Shown: positions 10,647 to 23,291, numbered from the stretch's first letter. The stretch: DNA of 64,000 bases from Tricholoma matsutake (GCA_026075535.2 AP026538.1:18980337-19044336), one strand, 5' to 3'. A program made the numbers and translations. Notes: generated by a model not told the origin, from the letters alone.

Positions 10647-13286
10647 CTACAGTAATGTTTCCCAGTTATACTGACAATCCCTGTCCAATTCTTCATTGGA
10701 TTCGTCGATTGCCATGGCAAAAGAATCTCTATCATATTCATCTTCCATTCCTGACACCGGAGATTCCATTATCCTGGGCATGACCATCCTAGGTCTCTTG
10801 GCCTCCTGTTCCTTTGTTATTGCGCCATCACTCTTATCTACATTCTCAACCTCTGGCATGGTATTCAATGCAACCTCCGGGGCTACCACTTGTGAAGCCA
10901 TCTCTTGTACATCCTGTCCACTCGCCAAAGCTGCATGGGATGGTCCCGCAACAGGTCATTCTTCCTCCATTGCAGCATCAGAGGTTCGATGATACTGACT
11001 GGAAGGATTCGGACTTGGTGTAATCCTGAGTTTGTTCAGCTGTAACATGCTGGGCTGAATAATGTTGTTGAAGACTCTTGAACTCCTCGGAGTGATAATG
11101 GGTGATGTGAAATCATTAGGGGGATAAGGGGAGGGATATGGGACAATGTTCATAGAATGTGAGGGATAGGGTGATGACGAAAAGTGGGATGGTGGCATGC
11201 TGAGACTCTCCATGGCACCTCCATCCTCAGGTGTTCGGCAGTCGGAGGGCATTGTAGGTTGGGACATGACTTTGGTCAACGTTTGCCGATGCTGTTCCAG
11301 GAGTGCAGTATGGGCATTGTGGTTCCTGATAAGCACCCTTTGGCTCATTTCCATTGCTACCATCATCTCCTTCATCTTCCTCATCTCCTCTCACATCTCT
11401 GTGACCTCCTTAGTCAGTCGGTTATTCTCCCATTGAAGCTGTTGCACCATCGCCATTTCTCCCCCAACACTCGCCTCACCATTGTTGACAACTCGGACAG
11501 CCTCACTGACCTGTTCCCCTTTCCGATTTACAAAGTAAAGGTACTCCAATGGTACCTGCCCCAATGGATGCACTGTTACCACCCCTGGACTCCCTCAGCA
11601 AGTCTCTCCACCATCCGACATGGCTTCATCCTCATCCATCTTCCTGGATATCGACTTGGATCGACTTCTTGGCTTTGCTTTTCCTTTCGCCTTTGGTGTC
11701 GCCACTGCTGCCCTTGTTGGTTTTGAAGTCGTCCCTCTCTTTGGTGTCACTGATGGCTTTGGCGTCGATCCCCTGCTTGGGGTTGATGAAGCCTTAGCTG
11801 CCTCAGGTGGCCTTGAAGTGCTTCGGGTCCTGGTTGATCGGCATAGGCTTGGGTTCGATGGGGAGGGTTCCAACATGTTTTCATCACCCAACGCAGGTGT
11901 TGTTGGGGTTGCTCTTGGTTCTGACTTGATGACCTGTGTCTTTCCTTCCTTTGTCACTGTCGCTTTCCCTCTTGTACGCCACTCCCCAACAACCTTTGTA
12001 CACTTCTGCTTGCGACCTCGACATGACAAACAAGCGGTGTTGCCCGCATACACACATCTCACCTCCAGCTTCACACACCTTGCACAAGCCTCCATGTTGC
12101 CCAAATTCAGCGGATGCATGGTCTCTGTTCCAGGCTTCATGCTTGATTTTGACATTGTTGCCTTGGGTTGTGATCTTCTTGAGGGTTGTGATGACCCCTC
12201 CGCAGGCTGGTCGACCTCCTCCAAATCCACATCCATCGCCTCTGCTGTATCCTTCTGCTTTCCTTTAACATCCACCTTCTTCATCCCGCTCTGCCCTCTC
12301 TCTCCTGCTTCTTCCAACCAGGCCTCTTCCTTTATCTCATCAGAAGAGTCATTCACATACTCACTGCTTTTGATACGAGTCTGTGAATGGCTCCTCTGTC
12401 CCATGGGAGTCATTTTCAAAAGCTGGTATTGTGTTGACAGATCCACTGTCATTCTGGCCAAAGGAATGCTATGATGACTTGAAGCTGGGCCAGTTGAAAT
12501 GGGTGGTGGGGGAATAATTTGCAACATTTCATCCCTCAAACGAATCTGGATGTTGCCTTGGATGACGATTGGATTTATTATAGAGGCAGCTACTCTGTTC
12601 CAAACTGCATGAGGTACTATATGTGATTCAATATGTAGATAATTCAAGCTAAACTGAGTGAAACCTACCTGGTGTCTGATGCCCTTCTGAAAACCACTCC
12701 CGAGTACTGCTGCCCTCCTCTGAAAGCATTGGGTGGTACCACAACAAGGGGTCATCCCGCTTTATCTTGCCAAAGTCAACTTCCATTCCTTGAGTATCAG
12801 CTCGGTCAAGCTGCAAGGCTGCGCTGATGAGCAGACGAGATGGGACAAAGTCATATCTGCCATCTCCCTCACATTCCAGTACATCTTGAGCACCCGATGA
12901 AGTAGTGTACTAGGAAGTACAGTTAGAAACTCATTGACAGGTAAATTGAGTTAACGTACAATCCAACTCTTCAATTTTTCCTCATTTACTGTATAGCCTT
13001 GGCCATGTTGTAGAAGAACAATCTCCAGCTTGCACTCGTCGATCCATACCAACAACTGTTGCCCGACGAGGGTATTCAATCCCTGATTTGATAGAAATGA
13101 TACGTTATAAGATGAAATTTGGATAATTAACAGACGTACTGGTGAGTTTGGAAGTTCTTGAAGGAGTAGTAAAAGATCTTCATCACCTCCAAAGATGGCC
13201 TTTGTGATGGATTGATGGAGATGTGGTTGAACGGAAGGGAGGATGTCGTTGATGTAAGATTCAGCAACTTGATTGTAGGAAGGCAT
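10647..13286 (-). pseudogene. Zn2Cys6-like protein, multi-exon, three in-frame TGA codons
   Basis: ATG at 13286 opens MPSYNQVAESYINDILPSV. Introns fit at about 13147-13080 (GTACGT to CAG), about 12961-12911 (GTACGT to TAG), and about 12669-12606 (GTAGGT to CAG). The long last exon holds a cysteine cluster, CARCVKLEVRC then CLSCRGRKQKC (about 12090-12000), with spacing C-x2-C-x6-C-x7-C-x2-C-x6-C. That matches a fungal Zn(II)2Cys6 DNA-binding cluster, here in mid-protein between Ser/Pro/Lys-rich linkers. TGA codons at 11595-11597, 11391-11393 and 10956-10958 all interrupt one continuous frame ending at 10647. The segment after the first TGA has a coiled-coil look (MAMVQQLQWENNRLTKEVTEM). A DNA-binding regulator is the best guess; targets unknown. 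It is divergent from the next gene across 180 bp. Confidence 0.68.
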
Positions 13287-13466
13287 TTGCAGAGTTGATA
13301 TCCGAAGCTGAAGGGCAAAGTATTGTTAATTGATTGAGTGAACAATGTTGAAGTACTGGATCGGTATTGTTTGCGAGAATCCGATTGGAACCACATGGTA
13401 AGTCAATTGATCAATCGAGAACTTGTGTACTAAAACAATTCAAACATCCCCAAAACCAATATTCCA
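13287..13466. promoter_or_regulatory. Putative shared divergent promoter region
   Basis: This 180-bp interval separates the starts of two divergent genes (ATG 13286 on -, ATG 13467 on +) and must hold both promoters if the start choices are right. I see no clear TATA box or named operator. The short motif TTGATTGA/TCAATTGATCAATC recurs. Confidence 0.35.
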
Positions 13467-14780
13467 ATGCCAAAGATCAAGGTAAGTGAGTTGTAATACT
13501 AATTTAGTTGTAATTACATTGTTTTCAGGTGGTCCCAAAATCAAAACAACCTGCTCCCTCTATGCCAGACTACCAACCCTCATCCAGACTGACAAAGCAT
13601 TGAAAGTTGGACTTATCTTCGGATGGCAGTACATCTGCTGTCCCCAACCCCAACACAGCTCCACTAACTCTTTCTACTGCTGAAATTGAGCCTCCGATGG
13701 TTCATTCTGGATTTCAGCCATCTTCAAAACTGAGAACTCATCCGAAACTGAGCAGATCGATGGTCGCCAGTACCTCCACCCTCCCTGAAACACTGGCACC
13801 TCCTCAGATTCCAATAGCCATGATGAGACTGCCAGCTATCCATCCCCAATTTCAAGAGGGTTCTGTGGGGGGACTCGTTCCATCTTCCCAATTCTATGGC
13901 ATGCCGGTGCCCACACTTCCACTTGGTGGATATGTCGAGGAGGGTGATGATAGACATGTGAAATTCAAGAGTCCACTGGAGGAGGGAACCCCACTCCACA
14001 TATGACAGGTGACTATAAACAAGCACCGGATGGAAGGAATTATGGAAGGAAATGTTAAGTTGGATTCGCTACTTCCACTGCCATTACTGCCGTTGCCGCC
14101 CCCACCTCTTCCTCTCAGGACAAGGCCTGTATTCATTCCTCACCCACCAACACCCCCAATTGTCACCATCCCAAAAACTGTCATCTCCAGCCTCCGACCC
14201 CATCAACTTTGCTTCTACACCTGACTATGATGTCGGAACGACAATATGCGGCGAGGAACAGTCATCCCCGAAATGGCCACAATCTCATACACCGCCTTCT
14301 CCAACCTCTGAAGACAATCGATCACCCGAACCAGAAACTGAGGAAGAGGAGCAGGTGGACCAGCTGGGGGATGATGGTGGCAATGAATCGGATGAGGTGG
14401 AATTTGTGGAGGAGGAGAATCTGCAGGAGACGGTGGGGATAGTGGAAGTGGATGACATCATGCTGGGATCTGGGAAAGCGGTGAAGGGAAAGGGGAGAGC
14501 AGTAGAGGATCGGGGGGAAGGAATGATTGAAGAGTCGGTGGCTTCAGTCTGCTCCTTCCTCTTGCGGCCTGGCATCGAGGAGTTGATGAAGGATTTGGGT
14601 TTGGAAAGTGGAAGTGGAGAGGCAATAAGAGGCATTGAGGTAAGGACAACAGCAAAGGAAAAGCAGGCCATCCTGCTCTCCAGGTTGTTGGAAGCAGAGT
14701 TATATCTTGCAGCTGGTGTTGAACAACTGCATGATTGCCTCAAGACATATGTAGCTAACAATTCAAAATTTGAGTTGTAG
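13467..14780 (+). pseudogene. Acidic, low-complexity protein with C-terminal helical domain, function unknown
   Basis: ATG 13467 encodes MPKIK, followed by a clean GTAAGT intron (13482-13528). Exon 2 is Pro/Ser-rich with TGA at 13601-13603 and again at 14003-14005. A second intron probably runs from GTGACT at 14009 to a CAG near 14117. The last exon has a very acidic tract (PETEEEEQVDQLGDDGGNES, about 14328-14390) and ends in a probable helical domain (KEKQAILLSRLLEAELYLAA, about 14660-14720; stop 14778-14780). I do not recognise the family. Divergent pairing with the Zn2Cys6-like gene suggests the two belong to one element or co-regulated unit, which is inference. Confidence 0.5.
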
Positions 14781-15180
14781 TTTACATTATTTTAATGAAT
14801 GCCAATATTGGGATGTAAGCTTGAAGCAGGAATGAGTACATCAGAGTGAATTATATTATCACTGACACTAACACTACTTAAATATATTAGGCTGGAACAG
14901 TCCAACAAAAGTATAGAAAAGTGGAAATATACTGATGTTCTGATCTGATGTTCCCACATTGATGAACCAATTCCAATGGTACTAACCTCAATGAAATTCC
15001 AACACAATGGACTTACATCAATGGAACAATCTTCTCCCAATGTACCTACCCTGATGGTTCAATCCCGACATTCTTACCCCGATGGACCAATCAAGATCTA
15101 CTCACCGAGATGGTTCAATCCTGATGTACTCACCCCGATGGTTCAATCCAGCCACAAGTAGAGGATGAATAAATATTCAA
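14781..15180. repeat. Degenerate ~21-bp tandem repeat (CCCCGATGGTTCAATC)
   Basis: From about 14950 to 15150 a unit built on ACCCCGATGGTTCAATCC recurs eight or nine times, cleanest at the right end (about 15050-15150) and decayed to the left. No gene is visible. Confidence 0.7.
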
Positions 15181-15199
15181 GGTCTACTATGAATCTATG

Positions 15200-15760
15200 A
15201 TGCTGATATGTAATATGGGCATTTGCTACCATGTAGTCTCTTGGAAGGCTAAGATGTAGCAATGGTAAGAGCCTCATCTCATTGTCTAATACACTGCTAA
15301 CATGACCTACATGGGCCTACCATAACATTCATAGTCTACTGCTTCAATATGTCCTATAGGCCCACCCATCAGCCATGGTCTGCTCCAATGCTAACATATC
15401 ACATAGGCCCACCCATTATACATGATCCATACCAGTCCCAAAATTACACTTGGGCCCACCCCATCATCCATGGTCTACTGCTAAGTCCTCATGTCCTATA
15501 AGCCCACCCATCATCTATGGTCTATTCCAATACTAACATATCTCATGGGCCCACCCATCACATGTGGTATAAAGCTCTACTCATTTCACCCATGAGCCCA
15601 TTCTATTTAAATGAACTTATACCTGCCAGATGAGCCCACACATCTTCTATGGTCTATTACAGTCTATGGGCCCACATTAGCTGGACCATTAAATACGGCC
15701 TAAAGCCACCATTAGTTAGTCCATATATAATGGTCTAAAGTCACTGAGAGTTGTGTCCCT
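15200..15760. repeat. Degenerate repeat with GGCCCACCCATC core
   Basis: The core GGCCCACCCATCAtcTATGGTCTA returns every 50-70 bp about eight times, linked by CTAACATGTCCTATA-type sequence. The spacing is irregular. No gene is visible. Confidence 0.65.
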
Positions 15761-15939
15761 AATCCATACGGTCAGGCAGCGTTATTTTAGATCATAATAA
15801 GTACTTTTTTGGTTCCTTCTTTGCATATTCTTTACTAACCAAATACAATGTTTTCTCTCCTTTCTCACCACGACAGCCTACCAGGGCCTGTCATGCCCCC
15901 TCACCATCTAATTTTCCATGTTCATTTCATGTTTTCTTT

Positions 15940-16620
15940 TGTGTAATTAACATATGTTCTCATTAATCTAGGGGATCCAACTGTGTTACAATGACACAAC
16001 AATGCTGAAATGACAAATCCACACCCAATGATGCCACCACCACAGCAACCCCAATTGCCACCATGAGCCACTAGAATGGGGAGCAATGATAACATGGCGA
16101 GGGAGCGACGACAACACCACCACACCACACCACACCCAACCAGGGACTCAACAAGGAAGCAGACAGCAATGATGGGGACCAGGTCGAGGGAGAGGACAAT
16201 GAGGGGGGGACAATGATGACAAGGACAACTAGAACAACAAAAACAAGGATGACAGGTGAATGAATGTTTCATGTTTTTTGTTTAACTAACATATGTCTTC
16301 AGTAATCTAGGGGATCCAACCCTGTTCCAATGACACAATGCCACCAAAACAACAAACCCATGCCCAACAACACCACCACCACCACAGCAACCCCAACTGC
16401 CACTGCGAGCCACTGCGGGAGCAACAATAAAATGGCGAGGGAACGTCAACAATGCCACCACACAACAGTAGCACCCCCCAACCACCACCAGGGGCCCAAC
16501 AAGGAAGCAGACGGCAACAACAGGGACCAGGTCAAGGGAGAGGACAATGAGGGATGAAGGGGAGACAATGACCACAGGACGACTAGAACACGAAAATGGG
16601 GATGACAGGGAGCAAATGAA
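15940..16620. repeat. ~339-bp tandem duplication
   Basis: Two diverged direct copies lie head to tail. CTAGGGGATCCAAC occurs at about 15968 and 16307, followed in both by the same order of ACACAA, CAGCAACCCCAA, ATGGCGAGGGA, CAACAAGGAAGCAGAC and AGGGAGAGGACAATGA. Low-complexity ACAACAA and GATGA tracts continue to about 16900. The open frames here look like products of simple sequence, not genes. Confidence 0.75.
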
Positions 16621-16960
16621 AGGATGCCAATGAGACAAGGACAAGGACATCAGCAAGTAGCAGCAGATGATGGCATCAGCAATGACAATGACGGGACAAC
16701 CAGAATCAGGACCAGACTGTGATGGTGACGATGGCAAGGACCAGACCATGATGACGATGATGGCAAGGACCAGACAATGGGGAATAGGACAATGATGGGG
16801 ACGACGAGAACAACAACCCCAACATCAATGACAAATGGCCAAGCACCCACCCCTACCGCTGCAACCAACTGCTCGCAGGGTGGACCATGGGTGCTACAAA
16901 CGACGATGACACAGGATTTGGGGGGGAGATGTTTACTTGTGAGTGGGGAACTGCTTAGGT

Positions 16961-17954
16961 AAGGCATGACTCGGGTATGGGTAACACCATGTGTTTCTGC
17001 TTATGGGTATGCTTGGGTACGTGTACGGGTTTGGATTTCCGTACCCAAGGCAAAACCATACCTGTACCCACGGTGTTACAGGTATCACGGTACTGGTCCA
17101 ACGGTCACAGGTTTTATCAAATGACTTTGTTGATCAACATCAACAACAACAACAATGGCTCGACGACAATGACAACTGCTACCAACACGCCCCCCTTGTT
17201 CTAAATGTGAGTGGGGGGTGTTTTTTCTACTAGGCAATGATGACATGCCCCCCTCATTCTAAATGCGAGTGGGGGGTGTTTTTTCTACTAGGCAACAATG
17301 ACAACAACTACTACCAACATGCCCCCCTCATTCTAAATGTGAGTGGGGAGTGTTTTTTCTACTATGCAACAACAACAACAACTCCTACCAACATGCCCCC
17401 CTCGTTCTAAATGTGAGTGGGGGGTGTTTTTTCTACTAGACAACGACAACATGCCCCCCTTGTTCTAAATGCAAGTGGGGGGTGTTTTTTCTACTAGGCA
17501 ACAACAACGACAATGGCCCCCTCTCATCAACAATGGCCCCCTCTAGTCAACAATGGCTGCAGCATCACCACTACCACCCCCTCTCACTCGCAAATGCAAG
17601 TGGGGGGTGGTTCTTCATCTGTTTCTCTCACAACAGCTGCCAAGTCATGACTACCACCCCCTCTCACTCACAAACACGAGGTGGGGGTGTTTCTTAGTTT
17701 GTTAACTCACGACAGCCGGTACATCACCAGTACCACCCCCCCTCACTTGCAATTGTGAGTTGGGGGTGGTTCTTCATTGTATTTAGATATATTTAGAATT
17801 ATAATAAATTATTAATGTCATACCCATGGGTTTTGACCAAAACCCCCCCATACCCATGGTAAAACTGCACCCGTAACCGTAACGGGTATGGTGTTCACAG
17901 GTACGGGTACGGGTACACGAAGTTATACCCAGGGGTTACCTGAGTCATGCCCTA
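16961..17954. mobile_element. Non-autonomous TIR element, 9-bp target duplication (MULE-like)
   Basis: The left end is AAGGCATGACTCGGGTA and the right end, reverse-complemented, is TAGGGCATGACTCAGGTA. Identical 9-bp direct repeats TGCTTAGGT flank it (16952-16960 and 17955-17963). Terminal inverted repeats with a 9-bp duplication are typical of Mutator-like elements. The 994-bp interior has no transposase. It contains GGGTATGGGTA/TACCCATAC-rich subterminal sequence and an array of hairpins. Superfamily is inferred only from duplication length. Confidence 0.8.
17185..17780. repeat. Hairpin minisatellite inside the TIR element
   Basis: Five copies of a 59-75 bp unit carry CCCCCCTCATTCTAAATG followed by GAGTGGGGGGTGTTTTTTCTACTA (about 17190, 17249, 17323, 17395, 17454). 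Three further variants follow at about 17578, 17656 and 17737, with other stems such as CCCCTCACTTGCAATTGTGAGTTGGGGG, so the stem is kept while its sequence changes. AACAACAAC-type spacers vary in length. Confidence 0.85.
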
Positions 17955-18233
17955 TGCTTAGGTGGCAACAGTCATGTTGCATGCATAGGACAACAACAAT
18001 AGGGTCCTGGCTCTTTTTTTTCTTCATTCTTTTTCATTAGCTTGTCATCCCCCCACTCACTCATAACGTGATGTGTGGCCACATTTTTTTAGTAAACATG
18101 TATTTAATTCTGCCTCCCTCATATTTAGGCAAGTTTAATACATATTGTTTCTTTGTACAAGGTGGCTCGTAGTTATCCTGAGTGAACATGAGCCTGTTTA
18201 TTGAATGAGAAAACTATGTATGTATTGTTCTAA

Positions 18234-18735
18234 TTAGCTTCCTGTACAACCAATGGACCTGTGGGCAAAATTTGAACATTTTACATACAAAAGCAATGGC
18301 CTGGGCCGGGCCAAGCCAAGGCCAAGCCCTGGTTGACAGCTTTGGCCTGGCCTGTGTGTTGAGAAAGCCAAAGCCACAGCTTTCAGGCCAAGCTGGGCCG
18401 GAACAGCACTACTAGTGGTGAACCACCCTCGTACAAAACCTTTGGAGTTGACAATCAGAACATGAAGCATTTGTCTCGCTTATCCATCAATGGTCAGCCA
18501 TCCTCCAAACCATCCAGTGTCCCCAACTCCAAAGCCCCCTCTCGTGAGGTAACTCCACCCATTGAGCTCCATGCCAATGGCAGTACCACCTATTCCAGCA
18601 AAGAGCAATTAACCATCGCTCGGCTTTCCATCCATGCCGTGTCGCAGTACTTGAAGAATATAGATGCAGCTGCTGCTTGTGTAAAAGCCAAATGTGCTGC
18701 TCCTTATCCTGTTACTATGTTACTATATTGATATC
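18234..18735 (+). pseudogene. Short orphan coding fragment at the LINE 3' junction
   Basis: An open stretch at 18462-18731 reads MKHLSRLSINGQPSSKPSSV and continues through a helical segment (SSKEQLTIARLSIHAVSQYL) until the LINE begins. It looks like a truncated exon of a normal gene, cut by the LINE insertion. A GGCCTGG/GGCCAAGCC-rich patch with internal inverted repeats lies just upstream (18298-18400). No family recognised. Confidence 0.35.
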
Positions 18736-18945
18736 TACCTACGCTACATGAGTAGCTAAGGACAAACTAATAAGTAAGCCTCGATAGACCAAGTAAAAGT
18801 ATGAGCAAATAAGTAAAGGGCACTAGTGGGGTAGCATCAAAACCTCGATGAGGAAAGCTTGCCACCACTGCGGTGCAAAATACACTGTGATGTGCAATGT
18901 GTAGTAGTATAACATCATTAAATCAAAAACCAGCTCCCAAGGCAG

Positions 18946-21900
18946 TTACGCACTGAACTTGGCCCCAAATGCGACTGGCAAGACGAATTGACTGAGTATG
19001 CCATTCCAACGTGATGGAGTGTAAGTCACGAGACAGTTGAATAGAGGGGTGTAGGGAGGAATGTAGTGTACACTGCTTGAACCCCAGGAGTTTGAAGATG
19101 TCAGGGATCCAACTAGGTAGAAGGCAGTATGGTGTAGTGGCCATATGGCACTGTCATCAGAGAACAGGGACTTAGCTGCACTCATGAGGCATTGCACTAT
19201 TTCACTAGGCAGTAGGCGCTTTTCAACCAAGTCATGGCACTTGAGTTCTGTGTATTCCAAAATGACTGAGAAGCTGAAGGACCATAGTTCTGAAAAGTAA
19301 GGGCATTCGACAAAGAGGTGGTGTTCGTCCTCCGGAGCATCATGACAGCCAAAATGGCATTGATAGGAGTTGATTTTGTGTTGGGAGTGGAGATGCATCG
19401 CTGTGGGGAGCTGTCCAGAACATGCGTAGAGTTGAACAAGTGCAGAATAGCAAGATAAGGAGCATAGGTAGGGATAGGTTGGGGGGGGGGGGTTGGGTCG
19501 TAGACTGATCGTACTAAGTGCAGGCCATGATTGAGCTCAAGTTTGCAAGAGCTCTGATCTGAGAGCACACGATCAGTGAAACCTCTAATGTTTGACTCGA
19601 TCCAGCCATCAATAGGGGTGAAATAGGTGAAGGGATCCATGAAGAAGGTGGGGAGAGGAGCGTAATGTAAGTACGAGTGGATGTGTTGAGATTTAGAGGT
19701 GTAATAGTCTGCGGACACATTGAGAATAGAAGGAGTGGAAGACTCAGCTGAGTGGCCCCTTGTGTAGCGGATGACAGTCTGTCGAGTACTAATAAGATGA
19801 AGTATCCACTTATAATAGGAGCAGCCATTCATGTGACAAAGGCAAGCCTCAATATTAGCAGAGGTTTTGCTATCGTCGATCAGTCTAGTTGAGTTGAGAT
19901 GGTCAGTATAAATCACTGCAGAGTTGTTATGAGAATCTGAGAGGATGAGACCGCCGATAATCCCAACAAGTTTGCCATGGAGGATTGAGACGTTGCAGCT
20001 GAGGAGCTTCATGACAATGGTATGTGGGCCTGTGATAGCGGATGTAACTGATTTGTCATCCAGAGGGCCTGCAGATGTGGGGATCATGGAGCCATCCATT
20101 CCCCACAGTTGGGTGTCTCGGGATACTTCAGAGGGGGAAAATAAATTAGCTAACAATATAGATTGGATAAACTTCTCTGTGTTCTGCCATCTGATTGACT
20201 GTGAGAGCAGCAAGTCAGCAGGGCCAGAGTAAAATGCTCCAACTCGAGCTAGAGAGAGAAAGGTTTTGATTGTGTTCCAATTCTTCTTTTGGGCAAATGA
20301 CCAGTTTCCGGGTGGAAGAGATCTGACACTAAAACTGGTGAGGTTCTGAGAGTCTACAGTCCAGCTGGCAATGTGATTTAGCATGTGAAAGCCCATGGAG
20401 AGGAGGGACCAAATAACATGGCCAGTCAGGCGTTCAGCTTGGGGGACAGACAGCTTAATTAGCGATACCGCATGTGAGATAGAACAGTGTCCCTCGAGTA
20501 GATGACTCTGATCGGTTGGTCGAAGACTGAGATTGATTTTTGACATTTGATTCTGTGCGATGATCCATGCAACTGGAATAGAACCTATGAAACAAGTGAA
20601 TGACCTGTTCAATCCCTCATGATCCAAGGGGTAGACACATTTGTTGATTTGACACGTCCAGTCAGCCAAGGTGATATGGGCCATCATTCTATAGGCTGGG
20701 ATATGATGATTTAAATCCCGTGCGAGACCATCAATGGCGATGCCAGCATTGATGTGAGCTAGAGAGGGGAAATCAAATCCGCCAAGTGCCAGGGGGAGGG
20801 TGGACAATGATGATGAGGGACAGAAGGGAAAGCCAAGAAAGGAGTGTACATATTTCATGATTCTTTGGTCCAGCCAAATCGCATCTGCTTGAAGAATTGG
20901 TTGGAGGGATAGTAGCGCTCGACAATGGGAAATGATGTTCTGTGAAATGATCTTGTGCAGAAGTGTGAAGGGAGTGCGAAACATGAAAACTGGGAATGAG
21001 AAGAAGTCAATGATATCTGCGAGTTCCAAGTATCAGGTCCTGGGATCGTCAACTTGGGTGCATAGAAAACTGAACTCATTAGTAGAGACAGGTACCTCAT
21101 GCTGTGTGATTGTCCAGGGGTCAACACCCTGAACGTTGGTGATCGAGTGTAGAGGGAGGTGTATCTAGACAATTGAGAATATGTAAGGTTGTCTTTTCCC
21201 ATGATGTCAGCCATCCATATAGGAATTGAAAGTGCTCCATGGCCAGTGCAAAATGCTGGAGGGCTGGGAAGGTAAGAGCTGCAATGTAGGAGTCATCAGT
21301 AGCCTTGGCCATAGAGAAATGTAGTGAGGCTGCATCATTGGGGAGATGAGGGTCGCTTACCAATTTTGAGGTGCTTTGAATGATGATGCAGTCAGGGTCC
21401 AACGACCCTAAGTCGTCCAGGTAGCGATGTCCAAGGCTGGTGGTGATGGTGGCCTTGAATGGAGACATCGGTCCGCCCTGCTTGGTGACACCATTGACAA
21501 TGATGGGATCAGTGATGCCAAACACTGTTTGAGGAAAGCATTGAGTTGAGGATTGGGCTGCATGATCCAGATCTGCAACTGCCCATGGTAAACTATAAGC
21601 AGTACATGCATCATAAAACCCTTGTGGGGCAAGATAATCAAAGCCTTTCATCTGGTCTCACTTCAGGAGATAGATGGGAGTCTTTGTGCGATGACTCCAA
21701 GTCTTCAGTCCGCTGAGAAAACTCATCAGATCACGAGTCTGTATGCCTGGCTGCATGGTGACTTGGGTCTCAGGAATAATACCCATCTGTGCAGCATAGG
21801 GTGAGAGCTTGAAGTTGAGCCAGGTCATAGGTGAGTTAGCTAGAAAGTTGGATATGAGGAGGCCTCTCCAATTGGACAAGTCAGTTCGGATTCTGTGCTT

Positions 21901-23264
21901 GTGGAAATAGGTGAGGTGTGCATCTTTGTCTTTGATATCTCCAGGGAACCTCGCATTGATGATGGAGTAGTTATGAAGATCGAGAATGAGCTGAAGAACT
22001 TTGTCAGAAAGATTCTTGACACACCATTTTTCCCATCCATAAGGACCCGGTGAGGGTCGTGGGTTCCCTTTGCAAAGCATGGCATGAAATTCTGCAAGTG
22101 TTGCACCCATTGGCCAGAGAAAGGGATCATCCAAGATGCAGCTTTTGACTATCATGACTGAAGGAATATTGAGCCATGGTTTGGGCTTATCGGGAGGTGC
22201 TGGGTGGTTGTAGAGTTCACCAGGCTTGGCATGTCCAGTCTATAAAGTGATTACGATCAGGGCATTGCTGCCACAAGTCAGTGCCACAGGTGTTTCTAAG
22301 GAACTCATTGTACAAGTGTCGAGCCAAGACATTGTCAGAAGCGTGTTCAAAGGCAGCAACCATAGCATTGAGATCTCCAAAAAGAGACCATGACATCTTG
22401 GATTCCTGCACCATATCTGTCAGACAAGGCCAGAAATTGCTGGACAGATCATCTGCACCAGGGTCACAAGGAGCATAAACTGAGAAAATGTGATGAATAA
22501 ACAGAGATGATAACAGAGATAATGAAGGAATAACGACATCAACACAAACAACACGACCCATCAGGGGTTTGTGATTGAGTGGAACACGAGCCACTATTTG
22601 TAGGTCCTTACTTATGGACACCTAATATGATTCCCCATTTAGCCAAATGTGAGGGGGCAGCACAAGGTACTGCCTTCTCCTTGAAGATCTCATAATTATG
22701 GATCAGGAGATTGGTGGCAGCATTTGTTTGGGTCTCAGTCTCTGAGAGTGCAAAGATGTGAGGGGATAGCTTCATAAGAAGTGGACCAATGAACGCCAGC
22801 TTGACTGGGCTCATCAGACCATTAGTGTTCAGCACACAAACAGAGAGTTCAGATTGCGCATGAGTGGGCAATGCCACAGTAGTATTAACCAGTAACAATA
22901 GCACAAGAAGAAGTAATAAATGACAAAATTTAATGGACAGAGGCAAGACATGAGACAAAGAGCACAGTGTTTTAGTACAATGCAAAGAGCAGGGAACAGC
23001 CAAGATTGGGGAAAGGACAGCCGGGTTGACCAATGGTTCACCCAAATGGCAGTCAGGCGACAAGACAGGGAGAGTGGATGGCTCTTCATAGTGAGGTGAT
23101 GGGGCACGAGCAGGATCAAGAATATTCAAGAATGAGAAGGTGGGAAAACTGGGTGCTACATAAATGGGGCGATGAGCAATACCATGGGGTGACCGGCTCC
23201 TTCGTAGTGCCAGCCGAGCGTTGCATTCAGCCTTAAGCTTTGTGGTGCCAGTCTGAGTTGACAA
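18946..23264 (-). pseudogene. LINE ORF2: endonuclease-reverse transcriptase-RNase H
   Basis: Endonuclease landmarks: SVCVLNTNGL and FALSETETQT (about 22860-22725), VYAPCD (about 22475), FGDLNAMV (about 22385). Reverse transcriptase: NPRPSPGPYGWEKW (about 22050), SNWRGLLISNFLA (about 21870), KQGGPMSPFKA (about 21480) and the catalytic box KATDDSY (about 21300), where A-T replaces the usual Y/F-A. RNase H: LWGMDGSM (about 20090) and ILHGKLVG (about 19970), where the catalytic Glu expected after HG is Lys. A CHFGCHDAPEDEHHLFVEC motif (about 19355-19300) is the C-terminal zinc knuckle. Breaks: a CTTA duplication at 22607-22614 shifts frame in the endonuclease, TGA at 21658-21660 splits the RT, frames change again near 21140, TGA at 21033-21035, and another shift near 19400. 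The EN-RT linker looks short. Inactive. Confidence 0.85.
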
Positions 23265-23291
23265 AACCTCATCAGATTCATCACTGATATG

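Noticed and set aside
11620..12474. 284-residue plus-strand ORF
   Set aside because: Shadow of the minus-strand Zn2Cys6-like gene, which has introns, a cysteine cluster and family-like composition.
9154..14005. TGA as a reassigned sense codon
   Set aside because: Many frames are interrupted only by TGA, but catalytic Arg and Glu are also lost by the same CpG changes, and intact genes here end at ordinary stops. Decay is simpler.
15922..16967. Val/Cys/Leu-rich minus-strand ORFs that look like membrane proteins
   Set aside because: They come from GATGA and ACAACAA simple repeats and a 339-bp duplication; hydrophobic translation is expected from such sequence.
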